This document shows positions 25,250 through 34,500 of a DNA stretch of 64,000 nt, in pieces. The notes beneath the pieces were generated by a model. It had not been told where the DNA came from. It searched no databases and saw only the letters and a list, made by a program, of their open reading frames with translations. Position 1 is the stretch's first letter. Each line of letters opens with the position of its first letter. Position numbers and translations under genes: made by a program. Source of the stretch: Roseivirga sp. 4D4 (lineage in GTDB: Bacteria > Bacteroidota > Bacteroidia > Cytophagales > Cyclobacteriaceae); contig NZ_MDGP01000001.1 in the NCBI RefSeq assembly GCF_001747095.1, forward strand, positions 1,037,001-1,101,000, given 5' to 3'.

Positions 25250-28200
25250 TTATGTGGGTGGAAGGAAATTAGCTATACCCATTGTTGCATGTCTGGGTTC
25301 TTCGGCATAGCGAGGGTCATGTACGTAAGGGAGTTTTCGCATAGCGATCATTTCTAAACTCAGGAAGTCAAATTCTTCTACAATTTTACCTGTTAGCTCA
25401 TAGATACCTTTGCCTCTAAATGGGTATCGTGCTGCTACAGATGGGAAATGTGTACTGTCAATAAAGTAACCCTCCCGATCTAACCAAGTGCCGAATTGCA
25501 TTCTTTTACCATTAGAGGTATTGGTATTCTTAATATGAATCAAATAGCCAATCATTCGAACGGTCTTATTGATATGCTGGTCCATCTCGCGTACCAATAC
25601 ATTCCTTGGAGGTTGCTCTTTTAAGAGGTCAAAAGGGTTGCATAGTGGAAAGCCTAATAGATCTTGCTGATCGAAAGCATCTTCCAAAATATCATAACTG
25701 AGTTCGGGAAGCTCAAAGCGTTTGACTTCAGGATCGAATAGCATTCTCACTGGATTGGTTTTCTTGTGGCTTCCCAACTGGAAATGAGCTTCCCATAGCA
25801 AGGCTTTCTTTGTTTGTCCTGTAAATCTAAAAGCACCTATTTTGATCAACAGACTTAATTGATCCAAAGAAATATTCACGCGCTTTAAGAAATTATCAAA
25901 GCCCATAAACACACCATTTCCATAGCGTTCTCTTAATATTTCCTCAGCAGTGGTCTTTTCTAATTCACTCACAAAAGCTAAGCCCATAAAGATGGTTTTA
26001 CCATATATGGTACAGAGGTATTCACTTTGGTTTACACAAGGCGCCTGAATATCACCACCATGCATATAGGCTTCATGCGCATAGAGTTCTACACGATAAA
26101 AACCACCACCATTGTTCATAGTAGCCACCATGTACTCTAAAGGGTAATAAGCCTTGAGAAATAGACTCTGATAACTTTCCACTGCGTAAGATGCGGAGTG
26201 GCCTTTGGCAAAAGCATAGCCTGCAAAACTCTCTATCTGTCGCCAAACCTCTGCTGCCAATTGATAGCTATGTCCTTTATTGAGACAGTTCTCAAAGTAC
26301 TTCGCTTTTACTTTTTGAAATTCTTCTCTCGATCGGTATTTGCCCGACATACCTCTTCGCAAGACATCTGCTTCTCCAAGCGTAAGTCCGGCAAAGTAGT
26401 GAGCTACCTTAATCACGTCTTCTTGGTAAACCATGACCCCATAGGTCTCCGGCATAATATCTCGGAGTATAGGATGTGCTTCTTCTCTCCTATGCGGTTC
26501 TCTAAAGCGAAGGATGTATTGTCGCATCATGCCTGACTTCGCTACACCAGGACGTATGACTGAACTGGCTGCTACTAAGCCCAGGTATTCATCTACCCGA
26601 AGCTTTTTAAGTAACATGCGCATAGCAGGGGACTCTACATAAAAGCAACCTATGGCCTTCCCTTCTCTGAGCATGGCTTTCACCTTAGGGTCTTCTTTAA
26701 ACCTTGAGATATCATGAATATCTATGAGCTCATGATCTGGATGATTTCTCCGAACTACTTCAAGGCTGTCTTTAATTTTTCCAAGGCCCCTCTGACTCAG
26801 GATATCAAACTTGTAAAGACCGATGTCTTCGGCAATGACCATATCAAAATGAGTAGTTGAAAAGCCTTTTGGAGGCAAGTCAGTTGCTGTGTAATAATGT
26901 AAAGGCTTCTCAGAAATAAGAATTCCTCCGGCATGAATACTTAAGTGACTAGGAAATCCTTCTATATATTTACCATAGCGAAGGACAAGTTTGTGAACAT
27001 CATCTAACTCACTAAGTTTAGCCTTTTGAATGTGGTCAATCTCATGTGGCGGAATTCCTAGAACCTTGCCCAATTCACGCACTACTGCCCTAAATTGAAA
27101 TGTGCTATAAGTCGCTAATAAGGCTACATGAGGAAAACGGTTAAAGATATATTGCGTGATATCCTCCCTGTCTTTCCAAGAAAAGTCAACATCAAAATCC
27201 GGAGGGTTTTGCCGATAGAGATTGATAAACCTTTCAAAATAAAGATCCAGTTCGATCGGGTCTACATCCGTAATTCTTAAAAGATAAGCGACTACAGAGT
27301 TAGCTCCACTCCCACGCCCAACATAGAAATAGCCTTTGCTTCGGGCATACTTGCAGATATCCCAATTGATGAGAAAGTAAGACATAAAGCCCTGCTGCTT
27401 GATCACGTCAAGCTCTGTTTTGATACGTTTTAGAATCTTATCATCAGGGTTCTTATAACGATAAGGTAAACCTTCATGACATAGTCGCTCCACCAACTCA
27501 TAATCTTCCTGCTCACTATTGGTATAGCATTTCTGATTCTTATTGAGTCCTTCTCCTTCAAAGTCAAAGTGAATAGAACAATCAGCTAGCAGTTGCTCTG
27601 TGTTCTCAATCATATAACGATGGTCCTTATATAGATCAAGCAATTCATCTAGTGGGTAGATGAAATCTTCTGGGCTCCCTTCCTCTGATTTTGGAAGCAT
27701 ACTGAGCAAGGTATTATTATCTACCGCTCTGAGTAGACGGTGTGCATTGAAGTCTCTTTTCAATACCTCCCGCTTACCTAGATCATTTACCTTACTCCGG
27801 AAAGTAAGGGTCTGAAGCACCACCATTTTAGCCTTATCCATTTGATGCGGTGGATAGACCAGTCGAGGTAAATCAGTAGGCTTTACTCCTACAAACTCTA
27901 ATATTTTTAGTTTGAAGCCAGTGTATTTACTAAAGGGATACACCACATAAGCATGCTTAAACTCTGGCGCCCTGGCAGGGATAGGTTCTCCGGAATGCAA
28001 GTAAACAGACAGGTAATCATTAAGCTCTTTAAAACCTTCATTATTCTTGGCAATCCCCACAAAAAGCTGATTTGCTCCATTACGAAAATCAATCCCTAAT
28101 ACTGGTTTAACATCGTATTTAGCAGATAAGCGAACGAAATTCAGAGAAGCTGCAGTGCTATTAATATCCGTGAGTGCAAAACGATTCACCCCTGCCCTTT

Positions 28201-28276
28201 GTACTTGCAGAAGCAATTCCTTAGTATTGATGGTGCCGTATTTGAAGCTATAATATGTGTGAGAATTTAAATACAT
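25250..28276 (-). CDS. Error-prone DNA polymerase, DnaE2-like alpha subunit
   Basis: 1008 residues. Degenerate PHP domain (HTYYSFKYGTI, ALTDINST where active PHP domains have TDH), polymerase palm with catalytic PDFDVDF (Asp360, Asp362) and KFDIL (Asp491), fingers, HhH region ending in KKALLW, and a C-terminal OB fold (VRMIGYLIHIKNT, MQFGTWLD). At 1008 residues it is shorter than replicative DnaE (about 1150) and lacks the tau-binding tail, as do DnaE2-type polymerases. These carry out translesion synthesis with a Y-family partner. Here the partner is the DinB gene upstream on the same strand. Confidence 0.9.
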   Translation of the reverse strand: MYLNSHTYYSFKYGTINTKELLLQVQRAGVNRFALTDINSTAASLNFVRLSAKYDVKPVLGIDFRNGANQLFVGIAKNNEGFKELNDYLSVYLHSGEPIPARAPEFKHAYVVYPFSKYTGFKLKILEFVGVKPTDLPRLVYPPHQMDKAKMVVLQTLTFRSKVNDLGKREVLKRDFNAHRLLRAVDNNTLLSMLPKSEEGSPEDFIYPLDELLDLYKDHRYMIENTEQLLADCSIHFDFEGEGLNKNQKCYTNSEQEDYELVERLCHEGLPYRYKNPDDKILKRIKTELDVIKQQGFMSYFLINWDICKYARSKGYFYVGRGSGANSVVAYLLRITDVDPIELDLYFERFINLYRQNPPDFDVDFSWKDREDITQYIFNRFPHVALLATYSTFQFRAVVRELGKVLGIPPHEIDHIQKAKLSELDDVHKLVLRYGKYIEGFPSHLSIHAGGILISEKPLHYYTATDLPPKGFSTTHFDMVIAEDIGLYKFDILSQRGLGKIKDSLEVVRRNHPDHELIDIHDISRFKEDPKVKAMLREGKAIGCFYVESPAMRMLLKKLRVDEYLGLVAASSVIRPGVAKSGMMRQYILRFREPHRREEAHPILRDIMPETYGVMVYQEDVIKVAHYFAGLTLGEADVLRRGMSGKYRSREEFQKVKAKYFENCLNKGHSYQLAAEVWRQIESFAGYAFAKGHSASYAVESYQSLFLKAYYPLEYMVATMNNGGGFYRVELYAHEAYMHGGDIQAPCVNQSEYLCTIYGKTIFMGLAFVSELEKTTAEEILRERYGNGVFMGFDNFLKRVNISLDQLSLLIKIGAFRFTGQTKKALLWEAHFQLGSHKKTNPVRMLFDPEVKRFELPELSYDILEDAFDQQDLLGFPLCNPFDLLKEQPPRNVLVREMDQHINKTVRMIGYLIHIKNTNTSNGKRMQFGTWLDREGYFIDSTHFPSVAARYPFRGKGIYELTGKIVEEFDFLSLEMIAMRKLPYVHDPRYAEEPRHATMGIANFLPPT

Positions 28277-28277
28277 T

Positions 28278-28307
28278 AATATTTATGTATATGTATTAAT
28301 AAATATT
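28278..28307. promoter_or_regulatory. AT-rich inverted repeat before the DnaE2-like gene
   Basis: AATATTTAT (28278-28286) and ATAAATATT (28299-28307), perfect 9-bp arms, 12-bp spacer, 2 bp upstream of the ATG. All A/T, so chance symmetry is likelier than usual. It could be a promoter or operator giving the polymerase its own control after the broken gene. Confidence 0.3.
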
Positions 28308-28373
28308 TACATATGTTGTTTTATTCATATTTTATTATTGAGCTTCAAAATACTAGTTTCAAGCTTCAAGTGT

Positions 28374-28727
28374 TTAGGTCTTTAGTTGCCTTATAAAGCC
28401 TGAGATCATTTTTTGTTCTTCAATAAGGAACTTCATAAGAAGTTCATATCCATCACCCTTTATCCATCCAAGTTTTTCGGTTATTATCAACTAAGTTTCC
28501 AACTCAAAAGCGCTACCAAGTGCTATTTCTAGAAAACGCTTATATTCCTTTTGGCTGTTCCTAGCGCCTCCTTCCGCGATATTTGATGGAATAGAAACTG
28601 CTGCTCTTGTCATTTGACTTGTCAACCCAAACTTCTCGGCATTAGGAAACGTATTTGTGACTTGGTAAACCTGTTCTACTAACTGGATCCCACTTTGCCA
28701 AATCTTCAACTTCTTGAAGTCTCTCAT
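28374..28727 (-). pseudogene. Four-helix-bundle protein (S23/Avd-like), inactivated by an amber codon
   Basis: The first 78 codons encode a normal four-helix-bundle protein (FKKLKIWQSGIQLVEQVYQVT, FGLTSQMTRAAVSIPSNIAEGG, YKRFLEIALGSAFELET, read in parts). A TAG at 28491-28493 then stops it. Past the TAG the same frame continues for 38 codons (LIITEKLGWIKGDGYELLM ... ISGFIRQLKT) to TAA at 28374-28376. In family members Gln normally follows ELET, so one CAG to TAG change explains the break. The full length of 117 residues plus the amber codon equals the usual family length. It sits between DinB and the DnaE2-like polymerase. Confidence 0.85.
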
Positions 28728-28777
28728 CCTTTATCTTCTATGTCTATAATCGATCACTCTAATTATTCGCACTTGCA

Positions 28778-28840
28778 GCTTATAGCTTGTCACTCGGAGC
28801 TCATAGCTCGTAACTAATTTCTCATAGCTCGCGGCTCACA
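28778..28840. repeat. Three degenerate 21-bp tandem repeats
   Basis: Units at 28778-28798, 28799-28819 and 28820-28840, sharing the core (C)TCATAGCTCG or TTATAGCTTG; a partial fourth unit (ACTCGTAACC) follows. Located between the pseudogene start and the DinB stop. Similar AGCTCATAGCTCGTA-type tracts are, as I recall, common between Bacteroidota genes. No protein is encoded. Confidence 0.6.
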
Positions 28841-28853
28841 ACTCGTAACCCCA

Positions 28854-30071
28854 TCACTGTCTTCGATTAGCAAGCAACGGTGGCGGCTCTCCTGTAAATG
28901 GATTAAACCTGCTGATGGTCTTAGCACCTATGCCATAGGCACGCATTACTTTACGGTCGCCAAACTTGTCTCTGATCTTATCCATAGCATGATAGAGGCT
29001 GATGATTTCTTCTGCATCTTCAAATAAGTTGATTTGATATCCACCTTCAACTAAATGACTAAATCTCACCCCTATTAGCCTGACTAACAACCTCTTATTA
29101 TAAAGCTTATTGAAGAGTTCCATCACTTTGGCAATCAATACGTGATCGGCTGAGGTATATGGAATTCGGGACTGAAGTGTATAGGTATTGAAATCCGAAT
29201 ACCTAACTTTCACTGTGACACAGGCTGTCAATTTAAGACCTCTCCTTAGTTGAAAAGCCAGGTTTTCGGCCATGGCCAAAAGAATTCCTTTGAGTTTAAG
29301 TACATCAATAGTGTCTTTGTCAAAGGTTCTTTCTGTTGAAATTGACTTCCTTTCATTGTATGGAACTACCTGTGCATTATCGATACCATTAGCTTTCTTC
29401 CAAATGCTTACACCATTCTTACCCAGTACTTTCTCCATCAGTTCTACAGGCATTTCCTGGATGGTCTTAATCTTCTTTACCCCAAGGCTAAAGAGCGTCT
29501 GTTGAGTCTTCTCTCCCACCATTGGAATTTTGCTCACGGATAGTGGTGCCAGAAAAGGCTTTTCAGTGCCATACTCTATCTTCAGCAGGTTATCGGGCTT
29601 AGCAACACCTGTAGCTACTTTTGAAACTGTTTTATTCTTTGACAGGCCGAAGGATATGGGCAGTCCAGTATCTTTTTTAATGCGCTGGCGTAACTCTGTC
29701 GCCATTTGATAACTGTTATGAAACTTGTCCAAACCTGTTAGATCAGCATAGAATTCATCAATTGAGGTCTTTTCATAAAGCGGTACTGTCTCTTTAATGA
29801 TGGATGTCACATCTTCAGAGTATTTGGAGTAAGTGCCTGAGTTTCCACGAATCTGAATCGCTTCGGGACAAAGCTCCTTAGCCTTCTTCATAGGCATGGC
29901 TGAGTGTATTCCGAAGGCCCTGGCTTCATAGCTACAGGCTGCTACTACACCTCTATCGGTTACTCCACCAATAAGCACAGGTTTTCCATTTAAACGACTA
30001 TCCAATAACCGCTCTACAGACACAAAAAATGTATCCAAATCCATGTGCATTATGGTTTTATCTGTAGACAT
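28854..30071 (-). CDS. dinB: DNA polymerase IV-like Y-family polymerase
   Basis: 405 residues. Catalytic residues Asp11 (MDLDTFFVSVE), Asp105 and Glu106 (SIDEFYADLTG); steric-gate region FFVSVE; HhH region (KIPMVGEKTQQTLFSLGV); little-finger domain (about 240-345). A clamp-binding motif QINLF lies at 346-350 and not at the extreme C-terminus, followed by a tail of about 55 residues. It inserts nucleotides opposite damaged bases. Its ATG abuts the stop of the LigT-like gene with no gap, so the two are cotranslated. Confidence 0.92.
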   Translation of the reverse strand: MSTDKTIMHMDLDTFFVSVERLLDSRLNGKPVLIGGVTDRGVVAACSYEARAFGIHSAMPMKKAKELCPEAIQIRGNSGTYSKYSEDVTSIIKETVPLYEKTSIDEFYADLTGLDKFHNSYQMATELRQRIKKDTGLPISFGLSKNKTVSKVATGVAKPDNLLKIEYGTEKPFLAPLSVSKIPMVGEKTQQTLFSLGVKKIKTIQEMPVELMEKVLGKNGVSIWKKANGIDNAQVVPYNERKSISTERTFDKDTIDVLKLKGILLAMAENLAFQLRRGLKLTACVTVKVRYSDFNTYTLQSRIPYTSADHVLIAKVMELFNKLYNKRLLVRLIGVRFSHLVEGGYQINLFEDAEEIISLYHAMDKIRDKFGDRKVMRAYGIGAKTISRFNPFTGEPPPLLANRRQ

Positions 30072-30641
30072 TTAGTTTATATGTGATTGTTTAAAGGGAA
30101 AATCTGCTATGCAGTCCCATTTAGCCATAAGGCTATTTTTTCCTAAAACGGTAAGGGACTTCGCTTTAAAACTGTTACGATATGAACGCCTATAGAATTC
30201 GTTTTGAGATGCTATAAACTGACGACTAGATAGTGTCCTACCAATAGTTAAATGAGGTATGTAGGTGCTCTTAAAGAAGCTAAGGGGAACCCAATTCAAG
30301 TATAGTTCGCACCATAGTGAGCTATATAAGCTTACTAATGAGGTCTTATCTTCTATGTCAATGAAAAGTGTATTGTTGCTATCAAAGAAATCAAAACCTG
30401 ATAAAGAGACATCAAATGCCGGTATTGTACTTACAGTGTCAGCAATGCATTCAAGTATTCGATCATTTCTATCTAAGCTCTGAAAGAAGTTGGTAATGGT
30501 TATGTGAGGAAGAGAATAAAGACTCTTGTACCTACCATACCGCTCTGCAAATTCTGACTTAATCCATCTTACTTCTTTACTGACATGGTCAGAAGGGTTT
30601 ATAACTATTAAATAATAGTATAGACTGTTTGACTCCAACAT
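30072..30641 (-). CDS. LigT-like 2H phosphoesterase
   Basis: 189 residues with two HxT motifs, the hallmark of the 2H phosphoesterase (2'-5' RNA ligase/cyclic phosphodiesterase) superfamily: SLPHITIT (His46-Thr48) and YIPHLTIG (His130-Thr132), 84 residues apart as expected. Members open or form 2'-5' or cyclic phosphodiester bonds in RNA and nucleotides. The stop codon directly precedes the dinB ATG. It takes the place at the head of the polymerase cassette where LexA-like or ImuA-like genes are often found. Substrate unknown. Confidence 0.85.
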   Translation of the reverse strand: MLESNSLYYYLIVINPSDHVSKEVRWIKSEFAERYGRYKSLYSLPHITITNFFQSLDRNDRILECIADTVSTIPAFDVSLSGFDFFDSNNTLFIDIEDKTSLVSLYSSLWCELYLNWVPLSFFKSTYIPHLTIGRTLSSRQFIASQNEFYRRSYRNSFKAKSLTVLGKNSLMAKWDCIADFPFKQSHIN

Positions 30642-30668
30642 GCTTGATTTATTGATTGGAGCATAAAC

Positions 30669-30712
30669 TTAGCTAAAATTATTAGTTACTAAAAATATTA
30701 GATAAAATCTAA
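30669..30712. promoter_or_regulatory. Cluster of three TTAG...CTAA palindromes
   Basis: TTAGCTAA (30669-30676), TTAGTTACTAA (30682-30692) and TTAGATAAAATCTAA (30698-30712) are each perfect palindromes, centred about 14 and 18 bp apart, 28-71 bp upstream of the LigT-like ATG. Several 7/8 matches to TAnnTTTG lie among them on the minus strand. The array looks like a multi-site operator controlling the LigT-DinB transcript. Confidence 0.6.
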
Positions 30713-30824
30713 CTAATGTCATGACTTTTAGCTTCTATGGAGTCCTCCCCAAAACAGGCGAATCGTCCGTTTACGAAAAGCTAGATTGATTCTCTTAAGG
30801 TCACTAGCTTGTCATATTGATTAC

Positions 30825-31166
30825 TTAAGAACCTGTACGTCTTAGTAATTCGATCTTCTTTTCTTCTTTAAGGCCAGCTAAGATTTCAATAAGGTAAACC
30901 ACAGTCTGGGGGTCATAGCCAAACCATAGTCTTACCATTTTTTCAGAACCTAAGGTCTTTGATTGTTTCGGCATAATAGAAATAACAAAGCCTAACCAAC
31001 ATGGAGCAACTTCGAAGCTCTCTATCTGAGAGGTTTCGATTTCAAGTCGCCTGGCAATGCTCCAAGGTAGAATAAGTCTTCTTAACCAGAGATTTCGTGC
31101 TTTGTAGTAAATTTTGTGTGGCTCTATCCTACATCGATAAAACCAATGATGTTTTTGAATATACAT
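30825..31166 (-). CDS. Small conserved-looking protein of unknown function
   Basis: 113 residues: aromatic- and Arg-rich, with alternating strands (HHWFYRCRIEPHKIYYKARNLWL, RLEIETSQIESFEVAPCWLGFVISI, EKMVRLWFGYDPQTVVYLIEILAG, read in parts) that resemble a small PH-like or YcxB-type beta domain plus a C-terminal helix. No signal peptide. It has a good promoter of its own. It lies 183 bp upstream of the LigT-like gene and is separated from it by the palindrome cluster. Confidence 0.6.
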   Translation of the reverse strand: MYIQKHHWFYRCRIEPHKIYYKARNLWLRRLILPWSIARRLEIETSQIESFEVAPCWLGFVISIMPKQSKTLGSEKMVRLWFGYDPQTVVYLIEILAGLKEEKKIELLRRTGS

Positions 31167-31201
31167 TCCTCATTTCTATATTCGATGACTAATAGCAGAT
31201 A

Positions 31202-31230
31202 CAAAAGTAGATTCGTCAGCCGCTGGCCAA
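31202..31230 (-). promoter_or_regulatory. Promoter of the 113-residue gene
   Basis: On the minus strand TTG (31230-31228), an 18-base spacer, then TACTTTTG (31209-31202), an exact TAnnTTTG. The ATG follows 35 bases later. This is one of the best-matching Bacteroidota promoters in the window. Confidence 0.65.
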
Positions 31231-31551
31231 CGGATTTACTTTAATATCAAACCCTCGGCTGGAAAACCGGTGTTTGGCTATTTAATTGTTTTTTTCGGGT
31301 CTTATACTTGCTATAAGACTTGTTAAAGTAAATTCCAGTGGCTTAAATGTTCACCGGACAAACCAAAACATGGTGATGCCTGGAAGTACAGGCGACCAAT
31401 TTCCCAGAGATTCTAAATCTGACTTTTAGTGGTCCCTTCTGCTATGAAGTCCGGCAGCCCGTCTGACTACCGGAATCACTAGAGTTCTACCAATCTCTAC
31501 CTCGAATAGTTGGTAGAAGGACACACTACATGTTTCTTCGTGCTACCCTAA
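31231..31551. other. Non-coding stretch with several stem-loops
   Basis: No plausible gene on either strand. It contains a run of perfect inverted repeats: GTCTTATA/TATAAGAC (31299-31319), GCCTG/CAGGC (31378-31393), TCCGG/CCGGA around 31450-31475, and TTCTACCAA/TTGGTAGAA (31485-31518). The last lies 33 bp after the stop of the giant gene and is the likeliest terminator, although no T-run follows. It could be a structured 3' UTR or a small RNA. Confidence 0.4.
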
Positions 31552-34500
31552 TCATCTGTTTACTCTTATTTTGTGTTTATGAACCTTTCCATCTACCACC
31601 ATGGTGAGAATGGCTAATCCTGAAAATGTCGATGCCATTTTTATGCTCTTAGCTTGAGCCGAGTATTCAAATTCAATAGAAGTTCCTTTGATATCATAGA
31701 GTTTGATAAGGCCTACCTGTGCGTTTGTTGGTACATCTAGATTTAGCCAATGGCCACTTTTGACCGGATTTGGAAAGGGCACTATTATGTACTCTGAGTC
31801 TACCTGATAAAGCACCGAAATGACATCAGAAGTCTCTTCTTCCCCAGTATTTGAAATATTGACTAGTCGGTAATAGTTATAACCGACAATCGGAGACTTG
31901 TCAATGAATTCATATTCATTATAAAGCTCGCTTGTCCCCGAGCCATCTACTAAGCTCAGGATTTCAAAGTTTAGCCCATCGGAAGATCGTTCGAGCCTGA
32001 AGAGGGCATTATTCGTTTCTGTAATGGTTTGCCATGCGATTAGGACCTGATCTCCAGAAAGTTCTGCTTCAAAGTTCATCAATGTGATGGGCAGTGCCCC
32101 TGGTTCGCCTGAAGCTAGTGTAAAATATACCTGGTCGGTGATAGAAGTGAGGTTTACACTGAAGGCCACTTTACCATCAGTATGTGTTTCTACAAAAGAT
32201 TGACTGACAGTAGTTGCTCCGCTTGAGAAGTCACCGTCATCATCAAGCATTAATAGAATCTGACTTTCGTCACTTGTGCCAATATTATTATCCGGCCCTA
32301 GGAGATTACTGACGTCAAACTCTATGGTGACAAAACCTACCGTACCTGTTTTACGAGCAATCCATTCTCTATTCAACCTGCTTTCAACCTGATTTGGATC
32401 GTATTCCGAGAGGCCAGCAGTACCATCATTCAAATTGGCACCGTCATGTGCCCAAACTAATGCAGACTTGTCGAGGGTAAAGTAATTAGGATTGCTGACA
32501 TTGCTATTTTCCAATCCGTCTGTCTCACTATCCAAACCGATAGTAACGATAGCATCAGGGTTGATGCTTTTGGATTGACGCTGCATGAAGTTGGAGGCAT
32601 CATCTCTGGCAATGCCAGCTACATTGTTGGTATAGACACTATTCAAGGAGGCATTCCACCAAATGGCACCATCTGAAGCCAAATAATCTCCTTCTCCACT
32701 TTCGCCAACATTTCCGTCTCCATCGGTATCTCTAGAAAGGGTAAAGCCATATTTGAGTGCTAAATAGCTTTCAACTTTTTGAAGTTCTAGACCATTACTT
32801 AAATTAGCGTTATAGAAGATAATCTCAGCTATTTGTCCATTGAATTGATTACCACCATCTCCTGAAGCACCTACATCCAGTAAGTTATTTGGAGTTGTCG
32901 AGTGACTGGATAAAAAATCATAAGTGGCCTCACCATTAATATATACCGTTGAATTAACAGAGTTACTTTGTTTAATAATAGTAGAAACCAATACTGGAAC
33001 ACCTTGATTACTAGTGGTAATCAAATCAAGTGAGTTTCCATCAGACACTCTTAACTCATTCGCGCTATGTTCAAAATAGAGATAGCTAGCACTATTTGAT
33101 TGGGTTTCTCCCCAAACGGAATTGGCTGTTCCAATCGATGGAATAAAGACTGAAATAGCACTTATTTCACTAAAGATTCCAGCATTGATGCTCAGATTTG
33201 TATCATAGTGAGTCGAACCAGGAAAACTGTTATTTGCATTGAAATTTAGCAGAGAAGCTGATGTAATGGCGCTAGACGCCTCAGTTACGGTCACATTTTG
33301 TCCCGATTGGTCATTCCAGGATATCCCACCTTCATCTGCTCTCAACCATAATAGAAGATCATTTGTTACTCCTCCAGGACTTGCCAAAACATCTCGATAA
33401 TCAACATCGCCAAATACCTCATTCACGTCTGTGTCTAAATCAGGCAGATTGATTGATGGCGTGTCAATTTCGTCATTGACATCATTTGGGTCGTCAAGAT
33501 TACTACCTTCAAAAGCATCGTCTAGGCCGTCTCCATCTGTATCAAAACCACTTATTGATGAGCTCGAATAACCATTTTCTCGAGCATCAGTGTCATCATC
33601 ATTATCACTGTTAGGGTCTAAATAATCAGGGTCGTCAGTACCATCTGTATTTACTGGAACAATGTCTGTTCCTCCCTGAGCAGTTTCATAATTATCATCC
33701 AGCCCATTGCCATTATTGTCTGTAATAGAGTTTGCCACACCGCTTGGGGCGATATAGCCGGTAGTGGTTTGGGCCTCTACATTATCCGGAATTCCGTCAT
33801 TATCTGAATCTATATCTAGCGAGTTGATAATTCCATCATCATCATCATCGACTGGATTATTCCTCGTAACCAATAGCACTATAAGACCGTTGCCGCCATT
33901 GGTACCTCCACTGTTTCCACCCTCTCCTACACCTAATATATAGTCGGGGTCTCCAGTATTTGGAGGGGTTTGCAAGTTGCCGGGGGTAGTATTTCCGGTA
34001 CCATATCCTGAGACAAAACCGGAGCCACCACCTCCTAAACCCTCATTTGTAATTTTAAGGTAGCCGGAGCCACCACCATAATAACCTCCTCCTCCAGCAG
34101 CACCATCAACTACCGCATTTCCTCCTAATAGGTATGCACCTGGGTTTCCCTCTGAATAACCACCTGAACTCTGAGAGCCTCCTTCACCATTTGAATTACC
34201 ACTGAAGGTGCCATTGCCACCTGTTGTTCCTCCTCCTACACCACCTCTATCTCCAGAACTCGTGAAAGAAGGTACTGACCCCCCTCCTCCAGCAATCGCC
34301 AGAAGGTTTTGAGGGTCTACTGAATTAGGATCAGACAAAGACAAATAACTAATGGCCGACATGCCTCCACCAGAACCATAATTTCTGCCGTTACCAGTCC
34401 CTGTACCTACTAAACCTGCACCACCATTACCATAGTTGACGGCTCCTTCACTCGAGTTACCGCCTTCCCCCACGGTCAGTATTAAATCATTGCTGAGCAA

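Noticed and set aside
28374..28727. Diversity-generating retroelement suggested by the Avd-like four-helix bundle
   Set aside because: No reverse transcriptase, template repeat or variable repeat is present; such bundles are common on their own in Bacteroidota.
28778..28840. CRISPR array
   Set aside because: The 21-bp units are contiguous and degenerate, with no unique spacers, and there are no cas genes.
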